Source of the DNA: Maribacter arcticus
GTDB taxonomy: Bacteria; Bacteroidota; Bacteroidia; Flavobacteriales; Flavobacteriaceae
NCBI RefSeq assembly: GCF_900167935.1
Contig: NZ_FUYL01000004.1
Span: 262,256-326,255 of the forward strand
Reading direction: 5' to 3'
Length of the DNA: 64,000 bases
In this document: positions 57,370 to 64,000 of the stretch, one piece after another
Position numbering within the stretch: the first letter of the stretch is position 1
How the letters are laid out: every line of letters starts with the position of its first letter
The notes under the pieces: model-generated
The model's database searches: none
Seen by the model: only the letters and a program-made list of their open reading frames with translations
Told to the model about the DNA's origin: nothing
Translations under genes and position numbers: made by a program

Positions 57370-57416
57370 AAAATTCACCAAACTCTTATTATTAAATTAT
57401 GAGTTTGGTGAATTTT
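57370..57416. terminator. Bidirectional terminator between acs and the TPR gene
   Basis: A perfect 16-bp inverted repeat (AAAATTCACCAAACTC at 57370-57385, complement at 57401-57416) with a 15-base A/T loop and U-rich flanks on both strands. It lies between convergent genes and touches the stop codon of the reverse gene. Confidence 0.9.
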
Positions 57417-59134
57417 TATTTTATTCGAGAGGTTGTCAACTGAACATCTGCAGTGACCCAACTCACCAGCAATCTTTCCTCTATATCTTTTACCTTGGTT
57501 GACTCACCAAGTTTTTCATATGCTAATTTTAGGCCATGAAGTGCCCATCCATTTTTGGGTAATCTTTTTAAATCTTCTTGATAAGTACCTATAGCATCAT
57601 CATATAATGCTGCTTCAACTTGAATAGCACCTAAATGATGCCTTACTGAAAAAAACCAATCTGGTGGTTCATTGTAATTTAAATTATCTTCAATTTCTAC
57701 AGCTTCCTTTAATAATGCAATGCTATCCTGATAATTAAACTCACTTGCCAAAATTTCTGCCTTTAAGACCCTTTTTGCAATTTGAAGCAAAACATCTACC
57801 GAATTGATATCCCAAATGGTAATTTCTTTTAGACTATCATCTTCTGAATAAATCTCTAAAGAATTAAGCTCTTTCTTAGCTTCATCTATTTTATTCAACC
57901 CGAGAAAGGCCATTCCTCGTGCGTAATTACGAACAGCCTCAGGATATTTAAGAGAAGTATCTTCATTTTCCATTTCTAAAACTTCCTCCCAGTAACCGAA
58001 TTTCACATATATGTAGTAAGGTATAGTATAATAATGTTGTATCGTTCCCCAACCCGGCTCTTTCATCAACAAGGTATTAGAATGTTCAGCAACATTATTA
58101 GCAGCTTCTATTGCCCATTTACTATTACCCTCTAAAGTAGCGGTAGCTGCCATAAAATGATAATTATGAGGAAAATAAGAAAGTGGATAAGCCCCTTGAG
58201 CATTACATGCAGAAACATAACTACTATCTACCGAAATAGCTCTAATGTTTGAAAGTGTTCCTTTATGATAATCTCCTGTTCGTATATAAATATGTGATGG
58301 CATATGAACCAAATGCCCAGCACCTGGTACTAAATCCTCATCAAACAATTGAGCACTTTTTAGTGCCGCTTCAGGACTACCTGAAGTTTCTAATACATGA
58401 ATATTAAAATGATGCGCACCAGGATGTTTAGGGTCAATATTTATCGCATTATCTATAATTGAAATAATCTCTGGTGTCCATTCTTTAGCATTTCCTTTTT
58501 TATCCCATAAGTCCCACTGATGCATGTCCATAATAGATTCTGCATACAGCGTAGCAACATCTGCATCATAGGGGTATTCTTCATAGACTTCTTTCATTGT
58601 ATTTGAATAGGCCAAATCAAGATTGCTTCTATCTTCCACAGGCACTTTCACATACCTTTTAGCCAAAGCGGTTATTAAATCCTTTTCTTTTTGAGAAACC
58701 GAATTTTCAGATAACTCAACAGCTTTTTGAACTGCATTGAATGCTCTTTGGTAATTATCGGGCTCCATACCAGCATTATAATTCGGGCCCAAAACATACG
58801 CAAATCCCCAATACGCCATGGCACATTTAGGGTCTAATTTTGATGCGTAAAAAAAGGACCGAGCAGCTTCGGCATGATTAAAACCATATGCCAAAACTAA
58901 TCCTTGATTCACATATTTCTGAGCTAAACTATTTGTAGTAGTTATAGGAAAATCAAGCACATCGAGACCATCAATTAGAGGTGCTATATTATCAGATTTA
59001 TACCATTCGGCATCATTGGTAATTGGAGCACAAGTTATAAGCGGGCGATTTGCAAGATCATGTGAATTCGTATTATTCTTACATCCTATAAATAGCAGTA
59101 AAAGAAAATTGAGATAGAATATATAGTCTTTCAT
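57416..59134 (-). CDS. TPR-repeat lipoprotein with conserved histidine motifs (TPR-B)
   Basis: A 572-residue lipoprotein (signal ending at Cys18, LLFIGC). It is helical throughout with TPR-like units (YVNQGLVLAYGFNHAEAARS at about 74-93 and later pairs). Conserved blocks shared with the paralogue at 59.8 kb are DPKCAMAYWG (101-110), HPGAHHFNIH (237-246) and HMPSHIYIRTG (277-287). It also has FPHNYHFMAA (321-330). I know this as a TPR family of unknown function; the clustered histidines suggest a metal or haem site (inference). It is the last gene of a three-gene reverse operon, 52 bp after the Sco1 gene, which hints at copper or respiratory-chain biology. Confidence 0.82.
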   Translation of the reverse strand: MKDYIFYLNFLLLLFIGCKNNTNSHDLANRPLITCAPITNDAEWYKSDNIAPLIDGLDVLDFPITTTNSLAQKYVNQGLVLAYGFNHAEAARSFFYASKLDPKCAMAYWGFAYVLGPNYNAGMEPDNYQRAFNAVQKAVELSENSVSQKEKDLITALAKRYVKVPVEDRSNLDLAYSNTMKEVYEEYPYDADVATLYAESIMDMHQWDLWDKKGNAKEWTPEIISIIDNAINIDPKHPGAHHFNIHVLETSGSPEAALKSAQLFDEDLVPGAGHLVHMPSHIYIRTGDYHKGTLSNIRAISVDSSYVSACNAQGAYPLSYFPHNYHFMAATATLEGNSKWAIEAANNVAEHSNTLLMKEPGWGTIQHYYTIPYYIYVKFGYWEEVLEMENEDTSLKYPEAVRNYARGMAFLGLNKIDEAKKELNSLEIYSEDDSLKEITIWDINSVDVLLQIAKRVLKAEILASEFNYQDSIALLKEAVEIEDNLNYNEPPDWFFSVRHHLGAIQVEAALYDDAIGTYQEDLKRLPKNGWALHGLKLAYEKLGESTKVKDIEERLLVSWVTADVQLTTSRIK

Positions 59135-59186
59135 AATGAATGATTTAACGAAAATTAAGGCTATGCCTTTGATATAATTATACTAT

Positions 59187-59843
59187 TTACAATAACTTTT
59201 CATTGGATTTAATCAAAATTCTCAAATCATCCATCAAACGATTTATTTCCTCATCTTCAGTGCCATTATATACGCCTCTAATTTGTCTTTTCTTATCAAC
59301 TAAAATAAAATTAGGGGTATGTATAAAATCTTGCATTCCACCATCACCTTGTTCTACAACTGCAAAATAGCTCTTACGTGCCAATTCATAAATATGCTTT
59401 TTATTCCCAGTAGTTATGTTCCATTTAGAATCTATTGCACCTTTATCATTTGCATATTTTCGCAGTACAGAAATACTATCTATTTCAGGGGTTACGGAAA
59501 GTGACAATAACATAATATCACTATTATTTATAAACTCATTTTGAATTTTAATCATATTACTGGTCATGAGTGGACAGATACTTGGACACCTTGTGAAGAA
59601 GAAATCAACAATATAAACCCTGTCTCTATAGTCTTCTTGCGTAACTATTTTTCCATTTTGATTTATAAGTTCGAAATCTGAAACGGTATGGTTTCCATTG
59701 CTAGACTGTAAACTAACATCTACCAATTCCGCATTAAAATCTGATGGATTATAAATAGGAAGTTCCTCTCTTCCCCAATTATTACATGACAGTACTAAAA
59801 AAATAAGCGTACCCAAAAACCATATTAAATACCTTAATTTCAT
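59187..59843 (-). CDS. SCO1/SenC-family copper chaperone lipoprotein
   Basis: A 218-residue lipoprotein (Cys20, LVLSC) with a thioredoxin-like fold. The copper site is complete: Cys86 and Cys90 in FTRCPSICP and His175 in FIHTPNFILVD. Sco proteins deliver copper to, or keep reduced, the CuA site of cytochrome c oxidase on the periplasmic side. It lies between two TPR lipoprotein genes: 2 bp after the first and 52 bp before the second, all on the reverse strand. No oxidase subunit genes are in the window, so this copy may serve another cuproprotein. Confidence 0.92.
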   Translation of the reverse strand: MKLRYLIWFLGTLIFLVLSCNNWGREELPIYNPSDFNAELVDVSLQSSNGNHTVSDFELINQNGKIVTQEDYRDRVYIVDFFFTRCPSICPLMTSNMIKIQNEFINNSDIMLLSLSVTPEIDSISVLRKYANDKGAIDSKWNITTGNKKHIYELARKSYFAVVEQGDGGMQDFIHTPNFILVDKKRQIRGVYNGTEDEEINRLMDDLRILIKSNEKLL

Positions 59844-59845
59844 AA

Positions 59846-61525
59846 TTATGAATTAGGTTGAAGAAATTCTTTGGCCTCACGTATCTCTGGTCTGTCACTA
59901 TTAGAATCTTTGGTGAGATCAAGGAGTGATTCAAAATAAAATATAGCTTTTTCATTATTACTAGATTCTTTGGCAGCTAAGGCAGCCCCATAAATTCCAT
60001 TAAATCTATTTGGTCTCCTTTTAAGGTTTAACTCATAAGCATCTAATGCCTCAATAGGCTTATTAGCTTTTAAAAGCATATCGGCCAAAAGTTCATCTGC
60101 AGGTAAAATTTCGCCTGGCGTAACTGGGTGTTTAGAAGTCATACTTTCCATTTCTGCAGCATTTCTCATTAGACTTAATGCCCTTTTTACATCTCCATTC
60201 TTAAATTCTACCCAAGCTTCAATTGTTTCAATTTGAATAGCAACTTGATTTGCTTTATAACTATCATTTAAGTCTTTTAACTCCTCTCTAAATGATTTCA
60301 ATAATGTTAGCTGATTCTCTGCTTCAATTAAATTATTCACATGAATAGAACCTAAAGCCTTGGCAAAATGAAGTAATGATTGTTGCCAAGGGAATTTTTC
60401 CCATTCCATTCCTGGGATTTGAGGTAGTTCTAACAAAGAGGCTGCTTCCCAATTTTTATTCTCTACTGCTATTCTTGCAGGAATAGCAGCAGCCGTGTAA
60501 GCGATTTTAAAATTTGGCGGGAATATTTTTTCAAAAGATTTTAAATAAGCATATTGCTCATTAGCTTTTTCATTTTCTCCAATTTGTAAATAAGCATATA
60601 CCAAATAACCCATAGCATGAACTTCTTCATCCCAATGCGAACCTGGCGCTATGCTTTCGGCATAGCATACTGCTGAAGACGCTGAATTGATATTCGTGCT
60701 AATTGACTCATTCCATAGTCCTAATCTGGTGAATATGTGTGATGGCATATGTTGTGCATGTGCAGAATTGGGAGCTATATCTGCATACCTTCTCGCGGTA
60801 CTAAGTCCGAGTTCAGCCAATTCTGGATAATCATAAGAATGTATAATGTAATGTGCTATACCCGGATGATTAGGTTCTTCTTGAAATAAATCCTGTAAAA
60901 TTTTACCAGCGGCACGTTGTTTTGAATAGCTTTTATCGGTCGGTATTGCAGAAGCACGAAGAGCCAAAGCATAAAAAATTGCTACTTCAGTATCATCCAT
61001 ATAATCATTAAACATTTCCCCCATCTTTTGGGAATAAAGTTCTTTTCTTGTTTGGTTATCTACCGTCTCCCAATCCTTATAAAAATCTCCAATAGCATGT
61101 ATATACTGTTCTGCTTTTTTAGACTTGGGAAGTTTTTCTGCAATAGCAAGTAACTTAACCCCTTTCTTTAAAACAGATGGTTCAGGTGGTGCCCACAATC
61201 CGTGATAGATACTCATTGCAACTCCCCAATAGGCCATTGCACAATCGGGATCCTCATCAATAACTTGCACGAAAGCTTTTTCAGCTTCTATGTACTCAAA
61301 GGAATGAAGTAAAGAAATTGCAAGATTAAAAGTTTTTCTAGTTTCATAACTACACGATTCAGAAAAACTAACATCACCAAATTGACCGTTACCACATAAT
61401 TGAAGTTCACCTCTTAATAGATTCAATGAAGCTAGTTCGGTGTTTTGCTTATTATTTTTACATCCTAAGAAAAAAAGTAATATTAATAATCCGAATGCAA
61501 CGTTTTGTTTTTTTAATTCTTTCAT
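59846..61525 (-). CDS. TPR-repeat lipoprotein with conserved histidine motifs (TPR-A)
   Basis: A 559-residue lipoprotein from the ATG at 61525; the 11 upstream codons are dropped because MKELKKQNVAFGLLILLFFLGC then forms a standard lipoprotein signal (Cys22). It is a distant paralogue of TPR-B with the same ordered blocks: DPDCAMAYWG (92-101), HPGIAHYIIH (220-229), HAQHMPSHIFTRLG (256-269). Degenerate TPR helices continue to the C-terminus (DAYELNLKRRPNRFNGIYGA). It heads the TPR-Sco1-TPR operon, with only 2 bp before the Sco1 gene. Function unknown; the histidine blocks and Sco1 linkage point to metal handling. Confidence 0.82.
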   Translation of the reverse strand: MKELKKQNVAFGLLILLFFLGCKNNKQNTELASLNLLRGELQLCGNGQFGDVSFSESCSYETRKTFNLAISLLHSFEYIEAEKAFVQVIDEDPDCAMAYWGVAMSIYHGLWAPPEPSVLKKGVKLLAIAEKLPKSKKAEQYIHAIGDFYKDWETVDNQTRKELYSQKMGEMFNDYMDDTEVAIFYALALRASAIPTDKSYSKQRAAGKILQDLFQEEPNHPGIAHYIIHSYDYPELAELGLSTARRYADIAPNSAHAQHMPSHIFTRLGLWNESISTNINSASSAVCYAESIAPGSHWDEEVHAMGYLVYAYLQIGENEKANEQYAYLKSFEKIFPPNFKIAYTAAAIPARIAVENKNWEAASLLELPQIPGMEWEKFPWQQSLLHFAKALGSIHVNNLIEAENQLTLLKSFREELKDLNDSYKANQVAIQIETIEAWVEFKNGDVKRALSLMRNAAEMESMTSKHPVTPGEILPADELLADMLLKANKPIEALDAYELNLKRRPNRFNGIYGAALAAKESSNNEKAIFYFESLLDLTKDSNSDRPEIREAKEFLQPNS

Positions 61526-61545
61526 TTCATATATCTTGATGTTCT

Positions 61546-61575
61546 CAAAAATCCTCATTCTCGAGACACCATCAA
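61546..61575 (-). promoter_or_regulatory. Candidate promoter of the TPR-Sco1-TPR operon
   Basis: On the reverse strand, TTG (61573-61575), a 19-bp spacer and GATTTTTG (61546-61553, one mismatch to TAnnTTTG) lie just ahead of the TPR-A start, predicting a leader of about 15 nt. Confidence 0.35.
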
Positions 61576-61714
61576 TTTACTAATATTATATTGTATATCA
61601 GACACTTAACGTATAGAAAGTAAGAAAACAAGTATAAATTGCAACAACTTCCCATTTCATAGAAATGAATTATTTATAGGAAAACAATCTAAATAAGTTT
61701 AGAAAAAAAATTCC

Positions 61715-62938
61715 TTAATTGGTAAATGCGTGGTTGTTCGCAAATAACGGCCGTGTTTTAAAAGCTAAAAATAATAGAACGGATAATAAGCCACAAACTC
61801 CTAAACCTGCAAATAGAGCCCAGACAGAATTTTCAATGAAACTACCTACGAATATAGAAATTGGAATAGATAATATGGTAGATATAAAACCAGTAATTGC
61901 TGCACCAATACCTGCAATATGACCGATAGGTTCCATAGCTATCGACCTCATATTACCCCAAATAAAACCTAAACATAAAAATAATAGCGAAAGAAAGGTT
62001 AATAGAACAATTAAGTTTGGGTCTTCTGAATTCCAAAATATTAAACTGTAACCAAGTGCTATAACAGTAAAGATTACCAATGCTAAAAAGGATAAATTAC
62101 GCATACCAAAACGCAAGACGAGTGTGCCATTCAAGAGAGTTGAGATTCCTACTGAAAAAGCCAATCCAGCAAAAATATATGGAAAAGTTTCTGTTAAACC
62201 ATATAGCTCTTCAAACACATGTTGCGCTGAGCTTAAATACACTAAAAACGACCCAGTTATTAATCCTGATATGAAGGTGCATGAAACGGTCTCCTTATAC
62301 TTTAGTATTTCTTTTGTTCCCTTTATAAAAACACCAAAAGAAAATGGAACTTTAAAATCTGGGTTAAGGGTTTCCTCTTGACGTTTCCAAAACCAAATAC
62401 CTACCACTAAAGCGAAAAACAATTGAATATAAAAAATACCTTGCCAACCCATAATATCTAAAATCGCTTTACCTATTGCAGGTGCAACAATAGGTACCAG
62501 TATAAAGAATGCGGTTACGAACGACATAATTTTTGCCATGTAATCTCCTCTATAGGTATCGCGAATTATAGATATACTAATTGTTCTAGGAGCTGAAAGT
62601 CCTACGCCTTGTAATACGCGACCTACCAACATAATCTCGAGATTAGGAGCAAACAAGCAAACAACACTTGCCATTAAAAAAATGATAAATCCGAAATATA
62701 CTATTGGTTTTCTACCAAGGCTATCTGAAAGTGGACCAAAGAATAATTGTCCTACCCCTAATCCTAAAAAAATCATAGTAACCAATAATTGATTTCTAGT
62801 AGGATCAAGACTATTTATAGCTATACCTATATCGGCTATAGCTGGTAAAATTGCATCAATGGTCAAAGCCACAATAGACATTAATGACGCCATTAAGGCT
62901 ACAAACTCAAAATTGGGTTTTACCTGTTCATTTTGCAT
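61715..62938 (-). CDS. Bcr/CflA-type MFS drug exporter
   Basis: A 407-residue inner-membrane protein with 12 hydrophobic segments. The DHA1-type motif A is intact (FFGPLSDSLGRKPIVYFG, about residues 65-82). MASLMSIVALTIDAILPA at the start and RVLQGVGLSAPRTISISIIRD in the first half are typical of the Bcr/CflA drug-resistance branch. It probably exports small toxic compounds by proton antiport; substrate unknown. It is a single-gene unit, divergent from udk, with its own near-consensus promoter that leaves almost no untranslated leader. Confidence 0.9.
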   Translation of the reverse strand: MQNEQVKPNFEFVALMASLMSIVALTIDAILPAIADIGIAINSLDPTRNQLLVTMIFLGLGVGQLFFGPLSDSLGRKPIVYFGFIIFLMASVVCLFAPNLEIMLVGRVLQGVGLSAPRTISISIIRDTYRGDYMAKIMSFVTAFFILVPIVAPAIGKAILDIMGWQGIFYIQLFFALVVGIWFWKRQEETLNPDFKVPFSFGVFIKGTKEILKYKETVSCTFISGLITGSFLVYLSSAQHVFEELYGLTETFPYIFAGLAFSVGISTLLNGTLVLRFGMRNLSFLALVIFTVIALGYSLIFWNSEDPNLIVLLTFLSLLFLCLGFIWGNMRSIAMEPIGHIAGIGAAITGFISTILSIPISIFVGSFIENSVWALFAGLGVCGLLSVLLFLAFKTRPLFANNHAFTN

Positions 62939-62942
62939 CGTG

Positions 62943-62970
62943 CAAAAATAAGGCTAAGTATTTCAAGCAA
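62943..62970 (-). promoter_or_regulatory. Promoter of the Bcr/CflA-type exporter gene
   Basis: Reverse strand: TTG (62968-62970), a 17-bp spacer, then TATTTTTG (62943-62950) followed by C. Both elements match the flavobacterial consensus. The start codon A (62938) lies 5 nt past the -7 box, so the transcript is predicted to be leaderless or nearly so. Confidence 0.6.
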
Positions 62971-62996
62971 TGTTAATTAAACTTGATTTTTAAGTT

Positions 62997-63030
62997 TTGC
63001 GGATATTTGAAATTCAAATATGTATTTTTG
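62997..63030 (+). promoter_or_regulatory. Promoter of udk-ftsB
   Basis: TTG (62997-62999), a 23-bp spacer and TATTTTTG (63023-63030), an exact TAnnTTTG match. The predicted leader before the ATG at 63047 is about 10 nt. Confidence 0.5.
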
Positions 63031-63046
63031 TGACAAAATTAAATGT

Positions 63047-63661
63047 ATGCTAATTATAGGTATAGCTGGTGGAACTGGTTGTGGAAAAACTACTGTGGTA
63101 AATCAAATTATCAATGAACTACCTAATGAGGAAGTTGGTGTAATTTCACAAGATTCTTACTATAATGACTTATCTCACTTATCTTTAGAAGAAAGAAGAA
63201 AAACCAATTTTGACCATCCTAGCTCTATCGATTTTGCCCTTTTAGAGCAACATTTAATAGCGCTTAAAAACGGTGAGTCTATAGAACAACCTGTGTATTC
63301 CTTTCTTGAGTGTAATAGAACGGCAAAAACAGTACTAACACACCCTACAAAAGTTATTATAGTTGAAGGTATATTAATCATGACCAATTCAGCCATTCGT
63401 AAAATGTTCGATATTAAAATATTTGTACATGCCGATACAGATGAAAGACTAATCAGAAGGTTAAAACGAGATGTTAACGAAAGAGGTTGGAATTTAGATG
63501 AAACTTTAGAAAAATATCAGTCCATCATTAAACCTATGCATGAGCAATTTATAGAGCCAACTAAGGAGTATGCTGATATTATAATTCCGAATAACAAATA
63601 CAACACCGTTGCTGTTGAAATTGTAAGGAGTATAATTAATGAAAAATTAATGCAATCCTAA
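63047..63661 (+). CDS. udk: Uridine kinase
   Basis: A 204-residue P-loop kinase from the ATG at 63047; the nine codons before it overlap the promoter and precede the usual MLIIGIAGGTGCGKTT start. Walker A is GGTGCGKT (residues 8-15). QDSYYND, NFDHPSSIDF and the RLIRRLKRDVNERG segment match uridine kinase (ATP + uridine to UMP, pyrimidine salvage). The final A of its TAA stop is the first base of the next gene's ATG, so translation is coupled. Confidence 0.94.
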   Translation: MLIIGIAGGTGCGKTTVVNQIINELPNEEVGVISQDSYYNDLSHLSLEERRKTNFDHPSSIDFALLEQHLIALKNGESIEQPVYSFLECNRTAKTVLTHPTKVIIVEGILIMTNSAIRKMFDIKIFVHADTDERLIRRLKRDVNERGWNLDETLEKYQSIIKPMHEQFIEPTKEYADIIIPNNKYNTVAVEIVRSIINEKLMQS

Positions 63662-63993
63662 TGGCGTTTAAAGATATAAAACAAAAAAAATGGTTTAAAA
63701 TCATGACCAATATGTATGTATTGGTTCTTTCTGTTTTTGTAGTTTGGATGCTTTTTTTTGACACTAATTCTTTATTAATTCATCTTGAATTGAGAAAGGA
63801 AATTAAAAAGCTAGAGAAAACACAAGACTTTTTAAAAGAAGAGATAGCCAAAGACAAAATAATTATTGAAAAATTATCTGATGAAGACGAGCTTGAACGG
63901 TTTGCTCGTGAAGAATATTACTTAAAGAAAAAGAACGAGGAAATTTATTTAATTGAATATGAGGACAGCTTAAAACAAAAGGATAAAGATTAA
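63661..63993 (+). CDS. Septum formation initiator, FtsB/DivIC family
   Basis: A 110-residue bitopic protein: a short cytoplasmic basic segment, one transmembrane helix (about 18-36), then a coiled coil (about 38-75, ELRKEIKKLEKTQDFLKEEI) and the conserved ERFAREEYYLKKKNEEIYLIEY tail, seen here as RFAREEYYLKK and EEIYLIEY. FtsB/DivIC binds FtsL and FtsQ/DivIB at the division septum. It overlaps the udk stop by one base. The frame closes at 63993, just inside the window edge. Confidence 0.9.
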   Translation: MAFKDIKQKKWFKIMTNMYVLVLSVFVVWMLFFDTNSLLIHLELRKEIKKLEKTQDFLKEEIAKDKIIIEKLSDEDELERFAREEYYLKKKNEEIYLIEYEDSLKQKDKD

Positions 63994-64000
63994 TTTTAAT

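Noticed and set aside
61653-61667. Palindrome CATTTCATAGAAATG between the exporter and TPR-A genes
   Set aside because: Six-base arms and no U tract on the reverse strand; weak as a terminator of the exporter gene.

Overview
This is an AT-rich chromosomal window from a member of the Bacteroidota, most likely a marine flavobacterium (Flavobacteriaceae). The grounds are paired SusC/SusD outer-membrane genes, a giant adhesin with a type IX secretion (T9SS) type B C-terminal domain, -7 boxes of the TAnnTTTG type in place of sigma70 -10 boxes, absence of Shine-Dalgarno sequences, and family-typical gene pairs (LptD-RidA, Udk-FtsB/DivIC). No rRNA, tRNA, CRISPR, phage or insertion-sequence genes were recognised.

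Layout. 1-4.4 kb: the 3' end of an LptD-like outer-membrane gene and ridA, facing a reverse-strand block pfkA-gapA-nagK-like kinase. 4.5-13.8 kb: a reverse tamB-like gene, divergent (start codons 14 nt apart) from a forward run tsaD-rsmE-DUF4159-perM-like-THUMP-like methyltransferase. 14.2-32.0 kb: a nutrient-uptake locus, SusC1-SusD1-VCBS1-VCBS2-SusC2-SusD2, with no carbohydrate-active enzyme and no dedicated regulator. 32.1-34.0 kb: a reverse lipoprotein hydrolase followed by a seven-haem cytochrome c gene broken by a one-base frameshift. 34.2-42.8 kb: a 2861-residue SprB-like T9SS adhesin. 42.9-44.0 kb: a PQQ-type sugar dehydrogenase.

44.1-57.3 kb is the most coherent system: a murein amino-sugar salvage locus. 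A DeoR-type regulator and murQ (reverse) are divergent from nagB fused to a PIG-L deacetylase, a GHL10/DUF187 lipoprotein, an AmpG-like permease, a GH3 hexosaminidase (nagZ-like) and anmK. These are followed in the same direction, with gaps under 75 bp, by a two-subunit sodium:solute symporter and acetyl-CoA synthetase. Imported anhydro-muropeptide sugars would be split by the GH3 enzyme, phosphorylated by AnmK and by the kinase at 1.4 kb, converted by MurQ to GlcNAc-6-P and by NagB to fructose-6-P, then passed to PfkA and GapA. No nagA is present in the window, so the PIG-L domain of the fusion is a candidate deacetylase, and the acetate it would release could be used by the neighbouring acetate genes. 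The intergenic region carries three copies of an AACAGCAAATRAAT-like operator placed over both divergent promoters.

57.4-64 kb: a reverse operon of two paralogous histidine-motif TPR lipoproteins flanking a Sco1 copper chaperone, a Bcr/CflA-type MFS exporter with a near-consensus and probably leaderless promoter, then forward udk and an ftsB/divIC-like gene at the right edge.

All calls rest on reading the sequence and on recall of protein families; no database search was run.
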